In this document: positions 22,937 to 33,759 of the stretch, in pieces
How positions within the stretch are numbered: position 1 is the stretch's first letter
Layout of the letters: each line of letters begins with the position of its first letter
NCBI GenBank assembly: GCA_963457665.1
Contig: OY735227.1
Coordinates: 39,194,250-39,258,249 of the forward strand
DNA from: Thysanoteuthis rhombus
Lineage: Eukaryota; Mollusca; Cephalopoda; Oegopsida; Thysanoteuthidae
Direction: 5' to 3'
Length of the DNA stretch: 64,000 nt
Notes under the pieces: generated by a model
Told to the model about the DNA's origin: nothing
Seen by the model: only the letters and a program-made list of their open reading frames with translations
The model's database searches: none
Made by a program: the position numbers and the translations under genes

Positions 22937-23200
22937 ACAAAGCATTACAGCTTTAAACACTGAACATTAAAAGTCACCTATTCCCCAATATTTGCCAATG
23001 CAACATATGTGATTTTCTTCCATATTTCTTCATGTGTCACATATTCATTGTTATTATATACAGTATATAAATGGTCTCTTGTAGGGATCATCAGTTATTT
23101 ACTCTGTAACCGTTTCGGGGATCTTAAAAACAAAACAGTTATATATACATGGAACCCAACAGTGTTTATCAAACAACACCACTCCTTCTTATTATATAGT
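22934..23200 (+). repeat. Interspersed repeat family A
   Basis: Starts immediately after a TA array with GTCTACAAAGCATTACAGCTTTAAACACTGA. Later it has TCATCAGTTATTTACTCTGTAACCG, then GGGGATCTTAAAAACAAAACAGTTATAT. The same order recurs at 30935, 60410 and 61640 (reverse). No coding potential or tRNA-like part was seen. Confidence 0.72.
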
Positions 23201-23364
23201 TTATGCAATAAATGTAGTTTGTCATTTTACATAAGGTTTTATGTGTATGGTGTACTGATATTATTTTATACCATATATATAATTTTCGTCATCAGTACTA
23301 GGTAAGCAATGGAGGGCACACTTAAAGAAATCGCTAAACTGATAAACCGCTAAAAATTTAGCAG

Positions 23365-23930
23365 GAGCAAGGATAACCGCTAACTGCAAAAGGTTTCAGA
23401 GCAAAAACCGAAACAAAAGTCAGGTAATAAAAATACTGTTCAAATTTATAATGATCAATAATATTACACTCATATAGAAACACTCTTATAGAAACTATCA
23501 TTGTTATCTCTGTTACGTTTATCACGACCCTTTGGCCTCTCTTCTCTCCAACCCTTCTCAGGTGTCTGTCAAATTCTGTGCCCACCCTGGAAAGGTCTAA
23601 CAGGATATCTTATGGATTACAGATAACTGCTATCTGCTAAATGTTTTAGAGCAAAAACTAAATTCTTATTATGAAGATATTGTTTAACAATTAATAATGT
23701 TACAATCATATAGGAAAACTCTTTTGAACTACCATTGTTTTATAGTTGTGTTATATTAATCACGACACTTGGGCTGCTCTTCTGTGCGACCCACAACGAG
23801 TATCTGTCACATTCAGTAACCATCCCTGGATGTATCAGAAATATGGATAAAGAATAATCGTAAACCGCTAGAGGTTTTACAGCGAAAAAACGAACCGAAG
23901 CTATATTCATGTAATAAAAGTTAGTGGTTA
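23365..23930. repeat. Tandem repeat, about 255-bp unit, 2.2 copies
   Basis: CGCTAACTGCAAAAGGTTTCAGAGCAAAAACCGAA (23370), CTGCTAAATGTTTTAGAGCAAAAACTAAA (23630) and CCGCTAGAGGTTTTACAGCGAAAAAACGAA (23868) start successive units. Each is followed by TAATAAAA or similar, a CATATAG run and ATCACGAC-CTTGGGC. Confidence 0.75.
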
Positions 23931-24109
23931 GCATTTAAATTCATTTTCGGTAAATTTTTAATGGTTAAAAAGTGAGTATATTTTATTTTAGTAGCAACAA
24001 GTTGCAACTTGCTTCCATCATAGAGTACAAAACTAACAAAGCTATTCATCCCCATCTTCAGTCTAAAAATTTGATCAGTAAATTTTGACGGTTTAAATGC
24101 AATAATAAT

Positions 24110-25085
24110 GGTTACAAAAAGGAAACCTGATGAGAGAAACGGAATCGCTCATCGTGGCAGCTCAAAACAAAAGCATCAGGACGAACGATATAAAAACAAA
24201 AATCGACAGAACACAGACGAACAGCAAGCGCTGCTTGTGCGGAGAAAGAGATGAGACCGTAAATCACATAACTTGTGAATGTAGTCAACTCGCCCAGGAG
24301 TATAAGCACAGACACGGTAGAGTAGCAACGATGATACACTGGGAACTGAGTAAACGAATGGGATTCAACCATGCGAAAAAGTGGTATCAGCACAAACCAG
24401 AGGCAGCCCTGGAGAATGGAAACCACAAATTATTCTGGGACTTCGACATCCAAACCGACCATCTCATCCAGGCAAGAAGACCGGACTTGGTAATCATAGA
24501 CAAGCATAGGAAAACCTGCCAAATAATAGACGTGGCTGTGCCTGCAGACTATTGAGTTAAGAGAAAGGAGGTGAAAAACTGGAAAAATACCGAAATCTAG
24601 CAAGTGAACTGAAGAAGATGTGGAACATGAAAGCCAAGGTAGTGCCTGTCATAGTAGGTGCACTAAGAACTGTCCCAAAGACACCGAGGGCGAGACTGGA
24701 GGAGATCGGGATAAAAGGAAGGATTGAGACTGTCCAGACCACAGCACTGCTGGGGACTGCACGGATGATGAGGAAAGTGCTAGAAATATAAGGACTGCGA
24801 CACTAGATGTTAACAGTGACCTAACAGAGGAAGAAAAATGAAAGCAAAAATGTAAACCAAAGCATTGGCATGATTAGTAAAGGAGAGAAGAGATGTTGGC
24901 TGAAGACCTGAGGAGACTTATTGTCAATCAGCCTTCAGTAATGACCACTGGGCAACCGGTGTGAAACTGTAAACCACAGTATTGCTGTGGTCTATGAGAA
25001 TGAGGAGAGAAGGGCTTGAGACTTGAGGAGATTTGCTGTCACTCAACCTGCAGCGGTAACCACCACGCCACTGGTGTGAGATTGC
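24110..25085 (+). mobile_element. RLE-type LINE 3' copy 2, close relative of copy 1
   Basis: The insertion begins right after AATAATAAT (24101-24109) and corresponds to copy 1 from about 15921. The frame 24130-24555 holds the CCHC knuckle and the RRPDLVIID...QIIDVAVPAD endonuclease segment. A TGA follows at 24553 (copy 1 has AGA), and then a one-base frameshift. Coding ends at the TAA near 24790. The 3' UTR continues to GTGTGAGATTGC at about 25085, followed by ATAATGATAATGATGATAATA. It preserves the CAG codon that is mutated to TAG in copy 1. Confidence 0.9.
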
Positions 25086-25105
25086 ATAATGATAATGATG
25101 ATAAT

Positions 25106-25215
25106 AAACCGTACCAAAGAAATTGAAAGCGAGCCTGAAGGAACTAGGTATAAAAGGAAGGACTGTAAATCACAGTAAAGACTGTGGAGCGGTAACCACT
25201 AAGCATCTGCTGTAA
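25106..25215 (+). mobile_element. RLE-LINE 3' end, very short copy 3
   Basis: Sequence corresponding to the last coding residues of copy 2 (CC-AAG---AGCGAG-CTG, ATAAAAGGAAGGA) is followed by a shrunken 3' UTR with GCGGTAACCAC and TGCTGTAAAATTGC. It sits between the ATAATG tail of copy 2 and the (ATT)n array starting near 25230. Confidence 0.65.
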
Positions 25216-25227
25216 AATTGCTAACGA

Positions 25228-25375
<148 letters not shown>

Positions 25376-25489
25376 AATAATGATTTATAATAATCTTACA
25401 CTCGTGTTGAAAACTTTCGATCCAACATTTTTGTTACTGTCCGACCGACCTCAGTAACTCACCGAGTATGTCTAAAAAAACATCTTATG

Positions 25490-25640
25490 TGATCTATCGT
25501 GGCCAACGAGTCTGAAAATTGACAAGAAATGACCAAAAAAATGACTTATGGTGACTTAGAATGACATCTGAGGTCAACTTCACATAGCCTATGTAATTTG
25601 TTTGCCTCCACCTGGTCTATATGCAGAACGTTAGGTCGAT
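25490..25640. repeat. Single unit of the 140-bp repeat
   Basis: AAATGACCAAAAAAATGACTTATGGTGACTTAGAATGACATCTGAGGTCAACTTCACATAGCC matches units in the array at 31.6-32.4 kb. Confidence 0.65.
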
Positions 25641-25701
25641 AGACCCCGTGACTTTTTGTGCAGAAGAGGCTAGAATAAGCAAACAAAAGGCATAAATATT
25701 A

Positions 25702-25748
<47 letters not shown>

Positions 25749-25862
25749 TGCATATATATATAGAGAGAGAGAGAGACAGAGAGAGACAGAGACACAGAGG
25801 GAGAGAGAGAGAGAGAGAGAGAAACCGAGAGAGGGGAAAAAGGAGAGAGAGAGAGAGAAAGA
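25702..25862. repeat. (TA)n and (GA)n array
   Basis: TA to 25744, then GA-rich sequence with CAGAGA variants. Confidence 0.9.
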
Positions 25863-25869
25863 ATGATTA

Positions 25870-27457
25870 AATCTGCCCAAGCCTTGTAATGAAATAAAAT
25901 GCATTTAAAATTGATGAAATGCTAAGGACATTATGGGATGGTGACTCAAGTTTATCAAAAAGCGAAAACATATTCCAAGTCAGTTGTTTACAGACGAAAA
26001 GGTCAAGCAGACGTCAGATGCAGAAGCTGACCTTTTTGGACGTCTACTAATAGCTTTGCAGTATCTTATCGGCTTTACTCGAACAACTTACGACAAAGAT
26101 ATCAGCGATCTTGTATCAATGGCGCGTGGTGGAGAATCAAAGCGTCAAGTAGTTGAGTACGGGAATGAGAAGGGGAAAACAAAAACAGACGGCAATCGGT
26201 TGCATTGTTTGAACTTTAAACCAGACATTCCCAAAGGGGCTATATTGCCCCCGCACCCCATATGAACAGAAGGGAGAAGAGTGCGATAAACTGTCACATA
26301 ACAAATGGATCCCACTCAAGAAATAGCTGATCTTTTGTTCTACAGTGGTAAAGTCAAGAAATAAGGGGAAGTTCAGCGGTTTGCACGTCTGCCTTACAAC
26401 GCAGATGGTCCTGGGTTCGATTCCTGGTATAAGCGAAAAAGAATGGAAAAGTCTTCACTACGACACATTTCTCTGTGAACTCAGCAGCTAGATGAGTACA
26501 CTGTAAAGCTTAGAGAGTACTCAATGAGAAATAGAAATGAATATAAACGCTTATGCAGATCTTTTTATTGGTTACCAATTATTAATTCTGTGAGAGCAGG
26601 GTGGTAATATACCACTTCAGTGATCTTGCAACCTGACAGAGAGGAAGTCGTGTAAGAGTAAAGTCATAGTCATGCAAGGATCACTAAATTGACTCATGCA
26701 AGAGAAACTTGGTCTTCGTCACCGGCCTCCATACTCCATCGGGAGTTGTCTCTAAAGAGACGGGACTCTTTGTCTTATTACCACTAGCTGAATTAAAAAA
26801 ATATATTTTGAAGATAAATAACAAACTATGAAAATGGAAATAATTTCTTTTTTGTTTCATTGTTTTTAGACTTCGATTTTAGTATTTTTCTTGAAATTGT
26901 GAAAATTCTGAAAAAAAAAAAGGAATTCTAAAAGTCTTAAAAACTTACTAATATAGCTCCGTTTTGTGTATTGTTTTCATTGATGGGGGCTTTTGATGTA
27001 CAAGTTAAGAATAATCGTTTGAATTATTTATTTCCGTTTCCATTATTACGTTATTTCCTTGGGCAAGCACAAGTAGGTTGTTGTAATGCTACAACTATCC
27101 ACAGGAAAGATATTCTGTAATAGCCAGTGACGTATGATGCTATGTAATACAATTGTGCTCTGAGGTACACTGCACAAAACGCTAAAATATTTTAGTGCCT
27201 GTAATAAGTATTTTTTAATGTTCGTTATTAGATACATAATAAATAATATAAGAGAAGAAGAAAGGTTTAAATTTTCAGAATAAACCTTCAAGAGAAAAGT
27301 GTTTTGATATACTCTGTGGGAATGATCTGTGCAATTTTGAAAATGTCGTTGAAAACGGCAATTTCTGTGCATTTGTAGCTCAAAGCACACCCTTGATACA
27401 TACTACCATACGGTACTGATAATAGTACGATAACGGGGACTTAAATTATTAATTGCT

Positions 27458-27460
<3 letters not shown>
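25870..27460. other. Mostly unassigned DNA around the tRNA-Val-like repeat
   Basis: A 93-codon plus frame at 25984-26265 has normal composition but no domain I know. Nothing else is visible apart from the tRNA-like segment. Confidence 0.4.
26372..26440 (+). repeat. tRNA-Val-like SINE head or tRNA pseudogene
   Basis: GTTCAGCGGTTTGCACGTCTGCC resembles the D-arm and anticodon side of tRNA-Val. GGTCCTGGGTTCGATTCCTGG gives a perfect B box. The anticodon loop has an extra base and the acceptor ends do not pair, so this is not a functional tRNA gene. Confidence 0.7.

Positions 27461-27461
<1 letters not shown>

Positions 27462-27511
<50 letters not shown>
27462..27511. repeat. (TA)n
   Basis: Pure TA array about 70 bp left of family I copy 2. 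Confidence 0.93.
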
Positions 27512-27513
<2 letters not shown>

Positions 27514-27579
27514 TTACTAGCTCATACCCATAAAGATTGACAAGGTTATTAATCGGCACCATGGAGCCCAAAGCAATTT

Positions 27580-27830
27580 TATTGGGTAATTTATTTATAC
27601 TAATTTGAGTATCCTAATTTAAAGTTTCTTTCAAGTTTTGAATCAACTCAAGTTGTTCTAATGAGTGAGCAGACCAAAACTCCCAAGAGTTTCTACGAAA
27701 TGATATTCAGTATTCTATTATAGAAAGGTAAATTAACCAATGGGGCGTGTAAGCAACGAACAATGAGAGAGGGAATTGCATATATGTTCAATGTATGTTA
27801 AAAGTGAACAAATCGTCGAATGGTCATTAT
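27580..27830 (+). repeat. Interspersed repeat family I, copy 2
   Basis: TTATTGGGTAATTTA, GAGTATCCTAATTTAAAGTTTC, CAACTCAAGTTGTTCTAATG, CAAGAGTTTCTACG, TATAGAAAGGTAAATT. Collinear with 4265-4440, weaker after that. Confidence 0.6.
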
Positions 27831-28437
27831 AGTTTCATAGAACTTCCATCATTCATCATGGCAGCTGTGAATAATGTGTACACAATATCCAGAGGAGCAT
27901 TCACGTAATAGTTTTACAGAAAACCCATTTGATAGATGATAGCCCACTTGTCTTTATGTGACAGCTCATTTCTCAAATGAAGCTAAGAACCTATCAAGTT
28001 TTTCTTGATCATTTAAAAAAGAAAACACTCGAATAGAATAGACAAACACGTTGATTTTTTATCAAGAACCTCAAGTTCAATGAGGCTTTCGTAATGAAGA
28101 TTGAACGGTATTATTTCCAGATTGCGAGCAGAAAATGATTTTAGATGAGAAGCATCTTATCTAAGAACACCTTTCGGTTAACTTTCAAGTAAATCTGACT
28201 TGAAACAACGGAAACAATCAATTTAGAAACATAAATATCCAATGCCATTATTAGCCAGATCACGTCACCCTCACTGTGGGATAATTTGAGGTATGAAGCA
28301 TCTTAATAAGGGACGCCTTTCTACCAAATCTCATGAAATTTTGTCATGAAACAGCCGACTGACAGAACTCCTTATAGAAAGGCAAGGACATCCCTAAAGA
28401 TATTTGAAATAGAAGTTTGAACAACAGAAACATTTTT

Positions 28438-28735
28438 TAAAGAAAAAGTACACGGAATTTCCATCTAGAAAAAGTACACAAAACCTTACTGTAGGTAAAA
28501 TACATGCAATTTCATGCAAGAAAAAGCACATAGAACTTTCCTCAAGATAAAGTTTACATAAATTTACTGTAGAAAAGTACATAAAAATTTACTCTAGAAA
28601 AAGTACACAAAAATTTATTCTGGATACAGTACTTGAACTCTCCTCTAGATAAGTACATAAAACTTTTCTCCAGACAAAGTACACAAAGATCTACCACAGA
28701 AAAAGTACACAAAACTTTACACAAGAAAGTGTTCA
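28438..28735. repeat. Minisatellite, 26-33-bp unit, about 10 copies
   Basis: Repeated GAAAAAGTACACAAAACTTTAC and variants (AGTACATAAAA-TTTACTCTAG) head to tail. Unit length and sequence vary, with no unrelated spacers, so it is a decayed minisatellite and not a CRISPR array. The antisense peptides rich in VLF/CTFS come from the repeat. Confidence 0.8.
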
Positions 28736-28739
28736 CAAA

Positions 28740-30835
28740 CAATTGCAAATAAAATGATCGAGCCTCATGAAATTGAACATGCCTTTGCAGATGTGTGCAC
28801 CTATATTGTTGCTGGAGAGTTTTCACAGCCTAAACTTACGTGAGCTACGGGTGCACAAAAACGCAAAAATATTCTGCACTGCGTCGAGATCCAAAAGTTA
28901 AAAAAAAAGTATAACCGTTGAGCAATGATTCGATCTCGAAGGGAATTGATGAAAGATAATCTGACGTGGAAATCTTGCTAGTAAAACAGCAGGAAATTCT
29001 CAATTCCAATTGATTTGTCATCGTTTGTTGATGATAAATATTTGGTATTCCTTCATTTTATAGATAAAGATTACAATCTGTCTGAAGTAGTCTTGTTCGT
29101 ATAATATTTTGGAACTGAATCATCGATATTGAGGCTTTGAGATCTTGCTTTGATGAAAAACGAGGTCCATTTTAAAACCTAATATTCTGCGCAACTAATG
29201 GAGCATCATTCATGATGGTAGAACAGAAAAGATTCATTACTCCGTTAAAAAAGGGTATGTACTTTATTTCCTGTAGTGAATTTTGTCATCATATATTGCC
29301 ATCATTTAGTTGTAAAAAGTAATAAGAAGTTCTTCATGAATCATTGGCAGTAGTTATTAAGCAGTTTAGTTTTTTGTACCAACCATGCTTAACATCACGT
29401 GAATGTATCATAAGACAGCAATGTATATTAGGAAAAATAAACAAGTGTCAAAGATATTATATAAACTATACGAAAATCCAAACGGCAATGTGTTGGTAAC
29501 GTAGCAAGAATGTTAGACAACCACCGGACATCACGACTCATAAAGTGAATCCCCAGACAAGAGACAAGCGTGACCAACTAAACGAATTTGAAAAGTAAGG
29601 GAGATCTGACTAATGTTGAGAAAGGTTCGTGTCCAACGATGGACGGTAAAAGGCTGCTGTCGCTGATGATGATGATGATTGAACTGCTCGTGAAATTGGA
29701 TCTAGCTGTAAGAGTGACTGACTTTTTGGATGTATAACAGTGATGACAAAGAGCATCATTTTTGCTCTTATTTTGTTCACAAAATTTCAATCATTTTGGA
29801 TGAAACTGTCCAGCTACCCTTGTAAGCGTATTTGATACAAAAGTTATTTCCTTTGAAGCCACCCAATGTGTATTTGTGTGTGTTTGTGATCTGCTTACGA
29901 AAGACGAGTAGTCACTTCTCAGGGCTGAGATAAAACACTCCCATCTGGAATGTTGAGCAGATTGGTAATAATCATTTTCTGGGAAACAAATCGTTAATAT
30001 ATCAATCTAATTAGATTCGTCACCACGATAGACACAATCCGTCATGAATCCAATTTCACTCATCAGTCAAGGTGATATGAGAAAAGGCTCCGACAACAGA
30101 CGCGCATAAAAGTGTGTCACATAATAGTTGTATCTGAGGTACGTTAGTATTTTGGAAGTTCTCTTGTACATCATAGGATATATGTACATGTTGAGAGGTA
30201 GATGCATATCTGAAAATGCATGTGTGTGTGTGTGTGTGTGTGTTTGTATGTTTGTTTCTGGTTTCTGTTTTCTGTGACTTATGAGGAGAGAAAGGGGGTT
30301 CTAAGTAGCCTGACATTTCGTAAGATAATCCGTTGGCCGCTGTTCGATGTCAGATATATGTTTCCGCAAATAATGACAGATTTGATAAGGGTTCACTGAA
30401 CCTATGCGTATGTGTTAGTGCTATAAGTGACAAACAGAAAGATCTATGAACTTAAACATGCATGAGTATGTGTGTACGTTAGGAACAACCCATTCAATTA
30501 GAGAGATAGAAAGGACAAAAAAAGAGAGAGCAAGGGGGAGTTGCCGCACATTTAAAGAATGAGAGACGTGTTTTTTTTTTTACGTAATTATTAATGATTT
30601 ATTTCGCTTAGGATGCACGATTCTCCATCAATGGAGCATTCTTCACCATAGTATACCGGAAACATCTGAAGAATGCAAATGCAACAAGGATCAGGATTTC
30701 ATCACCACATGTATTCGATGTCATGGATGTCACGATGTAGGTTCACGGGTGCATCTCGAATCAACGACATGTATCCACTTTGTAAAGGGGGTTGCAATGT
30801 TCCTTTTCCCCCTTTATTCTGCTCTGAATAGTCAT
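28740..30835. other. No supported feature except the RTE fragment at 29.4 kb
   Basis: AT-rich sequence, with a short TG array at 30218-30243. Confidence 0.45.
29404..29682 (+). mobile_element. RTE LINE 3' fragment
   Basis: Short copy of the end of the ORF (CATAAGACAGCA, ATGTGTTGG, GACATCACGACTCA, GTCCAACGATGGACGGTAAAAGGCTG) with a clear (TGATGA)n tail at 29665-29682. Confidence 0.85.
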
Positions 30836-30837
30836 TT

Positions 30838-30933
30838 CATACACACACATACACACACACACATGCATGCACACACATGCACATACACACAAACACACAC
30901 ACCTAAACATATATATATATATGTATATATATA
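30838..30933. repeat. (CA)n with a (TA)n end
   Basis: ACAC-rich tract with GCATGC interruptions, ending in TA next to family A. Confidence 0.88.
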
Positions 30934-30934
30934 G

Positions 30935-31232
30935 AAAGAGTCTAAAGCTTTCTAACTTTAGACATTAATTATGTAAAAAGAACCATATTCCGAAAAAATT
31001 AGGTCATTTCAGTGAATTATTTCCCAGTATCTGTTGATGCAGTAAATGCAAAAATGCTTTTCTGTTATGTTTCACACAGAATTTGATATTATGGTAGTAT
31101 GTGCGAATTTTTCTTGCTAGGAGTAGCAGTTGTTTACCCTGCAACTGTTTGGGTGATTTAAAATAAAACAGTTACACTGACATTGCCCCCAGCAATGTTG
31201 AACGAAGATCAGCTCCTCTTGAGCTTTGATCT
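30935..31232 (+). repeat. Interspersed repeat family A
   Basis: Follows a CA/TA array and ends at the TA array at 31234. Landmarks: GAGTCTAAAGCTTTCTAACTTTAGACA, TATTTCCCAGTATCTGTTGATGC, CCTGCAACTGTTTGGGTGATTTAAAATAAAACAG. Confidence 0.7.

Positions 31233-31233
<1 letters not shown>

Positions 31234-31272
<39 letters not shown>
31234..31272. repeat. (TA)n
   Basis: TA array at the right end of a family A copy. Confidence 0.92.
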
Positions 31273-31275
<3 letters not shown>

Positions 31276-31619
31276 TGAAATGTACCAAGACATGAGAAAT
31301 AAGTCCTTCGATATAATTTTTTTAAACATCACAGTAAATGAGAAGAAAAATAATGACTTACACAGCGTGCAAATTAGGAGGTAGTTGATATGGAAGAAAT
31401 ATTCTGATGCAAAAAAAAAAAAAAAATGATGCCGTTGCTGGGTTAGACAGGGCATCCAAATACAATACGTAAGTGATTCTCCCATGGGGTGCCAGTATGA
31501 AATGGTTGGCAGGAGATGAAAACCTGGCTGTCAATAAGAAAAGCATGGAGAACTAAGATAAAGAGTCACAATCTTAAGAGACTGCCCATTTGCCTAATTA
31601 CAATTTCCAGAAAGAACCT

Positions 31620-32420
31620 CAGGTGATCTCCAGGATCCACTTCACATTGCTTGTAATTTCCTCTGTGTGAAAATGTACCCCAATGCTGAATTTTTGCATT
31701 CGATGTACAATATCGAGGCTAAAAACTTGAAAAGTTTGCTCGAAATGAATTGAAATAACAGATGGTGACCTCGGATGACCAGAATATCAAAATCCAATGA
31801 CCGTGGAAAATATTACCTCTATGCCAAATTTCATCTTCCTAGGTGCAGAATCGTGGCTACAAAATTTGATTTTTGCTTTGAATGACCGCAGACGACTTCA
31901 ATTTCTTCCGCCAGAATAGATTTATATCGATGCCAAATCTCAGTTTTGTAAGTTCGGATTAATTGTTAAAACCCGGAAAAGTAAGGACAAATGACCAAAA
32001 ATGATTTCTGGTAAACATGAATGACCTCCAAGACAAACTTAACATTGCGTACTACCTTCATGGTGGGAAGGCGTACGCGTATGCTCAATTTCAACATCTT
32101 TAGTGCAAAATTGTGTCCGGCAAATTTAGAAACTGGCAAGGGTCGGCCAGAAATAACCTATAGTGACCTTAAATGACCACAAAGGTCAACTCTACATTGC
32201 GTATGACCTTTAATACGGAAAGATATACCTCTATGCTCAGTTTTGTAAGTACTAAATAATGGTTAACTTAGAAAGTCGTTTTGAAATGACCAGAAATCAT
32301 TTCTAGTGATCTGGAATTACTTTACACAAATTGTTATCTTCTCTGTGAGAAGCTGTATCCATATGCTGAGGACCAAGAAATGACCCCTGGTGTCAACTTT
32401 ACATGGCTTTTTATTAGTTT
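31620..32420. repeat. Tandem array, about 140-bp unit, about 6 copies
   Basis: Each unit carries AATGACCA-A--TGA, GGTCAACTT-ACATTGC-TATGACCTT, ATACCTCTATGC-CAATTTCA and GTGCA-AAT-GTGGC. The same unit occurs singly at 25490-25640. The units are diverged. Confidence 0.72.
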
Positions 32421-32559
32421 TCCTTGGTCTATTCACGGAATGTTTGGTTGGTTAACTTAGAAGCTCAAGATGCATGAGCGAACAAACGAAAGGCTCGGAC
32501 ATTAGATATTAACTTTCACGCCTTTAAAAAAAAGTTTTAGCGACAGTTTAATATGAAAC

Positions 32560-33135
32560 CTTTTACGGTTCACAAACCAACTTTGCTAAGACAGGCAGAC
32601 AGGTTGCAACTATGCTTATATAAACATCGATATCTGAATATAGAGTCTTCTATATCCTCCAATAAATTATTTTTGAATGCATCGATTGATATGAATGGAA
32701 TAGCATCTTCACTGAGAGCATTCCATGATTCGGTCACTCGAGTTTAGAAAGAAATCTTTCTCAGTTCAGTGGATGTCTGTACTTGGGGCTTCTGACTAGC
32801 CCCTCCCCAGTTTTTGTAGACAGTGATACAATAAACATGTGCTTATTTGAACACGTAGACCAGTGTCAGTTTTTGTCTATGGTGAAGATGATAATCTGAA
32901 TTTGATAAACCCCTTCCCTACAACAGATTGGCACGTTTACGTTGGAATTCCAATACTTCTTGAATAAGTTTACTCAGCGTTTCTGTGTAAGACGTTTTGA
33001 ATTTTCAAGGACAATCTTGGTTGCACGTCTTTGGCCTTTTTCTAATACATCAATGCTATATCTCAATTGAGGTGATCATATGAATGATGCGAACTCCATA
33101 TGCGTGTGGAAAATGGCTCCTTAGAGGAGTAGGAA
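32560..33135 (-). mobile_element. 3' end of a CR1/L2/Jockey-type LINE (third LINE lineage), decayed
   Basis: The minus strand reads HTHMEFASFI*SPQ, then IDVLEKGQRRATKIVL (33100-33000). This is the hallmark post-RT LEKVQRRATK block of apurinic-endonuclease LINEs. Further 3', after frameshifts, RVTESWNALSEDAIPFISIDAFKNN (32750-32680) matches the usual NRVV-WN-LP--VV-A-S---FK ending of such ORFs. The reverse transcriptase itself is missing or unrecognisable. Assignment below superfamily level is not possible from this piece. Confidence 0.72.
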
Positions 33136-33269
33136 GTTTTTGATCAACGGTGTATCCAATTGCATTTACGCTTTATCATGTCTAGGAAAAATCATTTTTT
33201 GTTTCCATTCGTGATTTTCACATTAAATATGTTTTTATTGGGCGGTGGAGTCAATTAGCAAAGTAAGTC

Positions 33270-33755
33270 TATGTTGGGTTGAATCCTTACTTTGTGTCCA
33301 TCAACCGTCAACCAAACTGCCAGCAGAACTGTTAACACAAGTTTCTTCAGTTTCTGTGCAGGTCTGGCTGGCTGGCTGGCTGGCTATGTATGTATCGTGC
33401 GTACAAGTCACACTAATTGAGCTAGAGGGCTGCAAATCTGACGCCTATGTCGAGTAAAATACTTTTTTTTTGTTTTTCAAAATTCTCCAATTTAATAGGT
33501 CTCTAGGAATAGGGATTTCAATTTTCAATGTTGGCTTCAGCAAGAGTCATCCCTTAGTTTGAATCCAAAAGCATTCACTGTTTTTTATCTTTTGAAGATC
33601 GAGATTGTTTTTAGGGATTGAAGCCCATCAATGGTCAGGGGGAGTAATTACTGACCGAAAATTCACTTTTTCATTTCTATTAGTTGATCACTGCCAACAT
33701 GGCCTGCTGCCAAAATACTTTTATCATCAGACGGTTTCCATTCAGGGACTCTTTT
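33270..33755 (-). repeat. Interspersed repeat family F
   Basis: Contains (CTGG)n-like CTGGCTGGCTGGCTGGCTATG at 33365 and, further right, TTGATCACTGCCAACATGGCCTGCTGCCAAAA. These match the reverse complement of the two halves of the 51-kb copy. Confidence 0.68.
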
Positions 33756-33759
33756 TTAT

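Noticed and set aside
25984..26265. 93-codon plus-strand protein
   Set aside because: No family recognised, and length is within chance for 64 kb of six-frame sequence.
26372..26440. Functional tRNA-Val gene
   Set aside because: The B box is perfect, but the anticodon loop has an extra base and the acceptor stem does not pair. A SINE head or pseudogene fits better.
28438..28735. Possible CRISPR array
   Set aside because: Units vary in length and sequence, there are no unique spacers, and the context is eukaryotic. It is a minisatellite.
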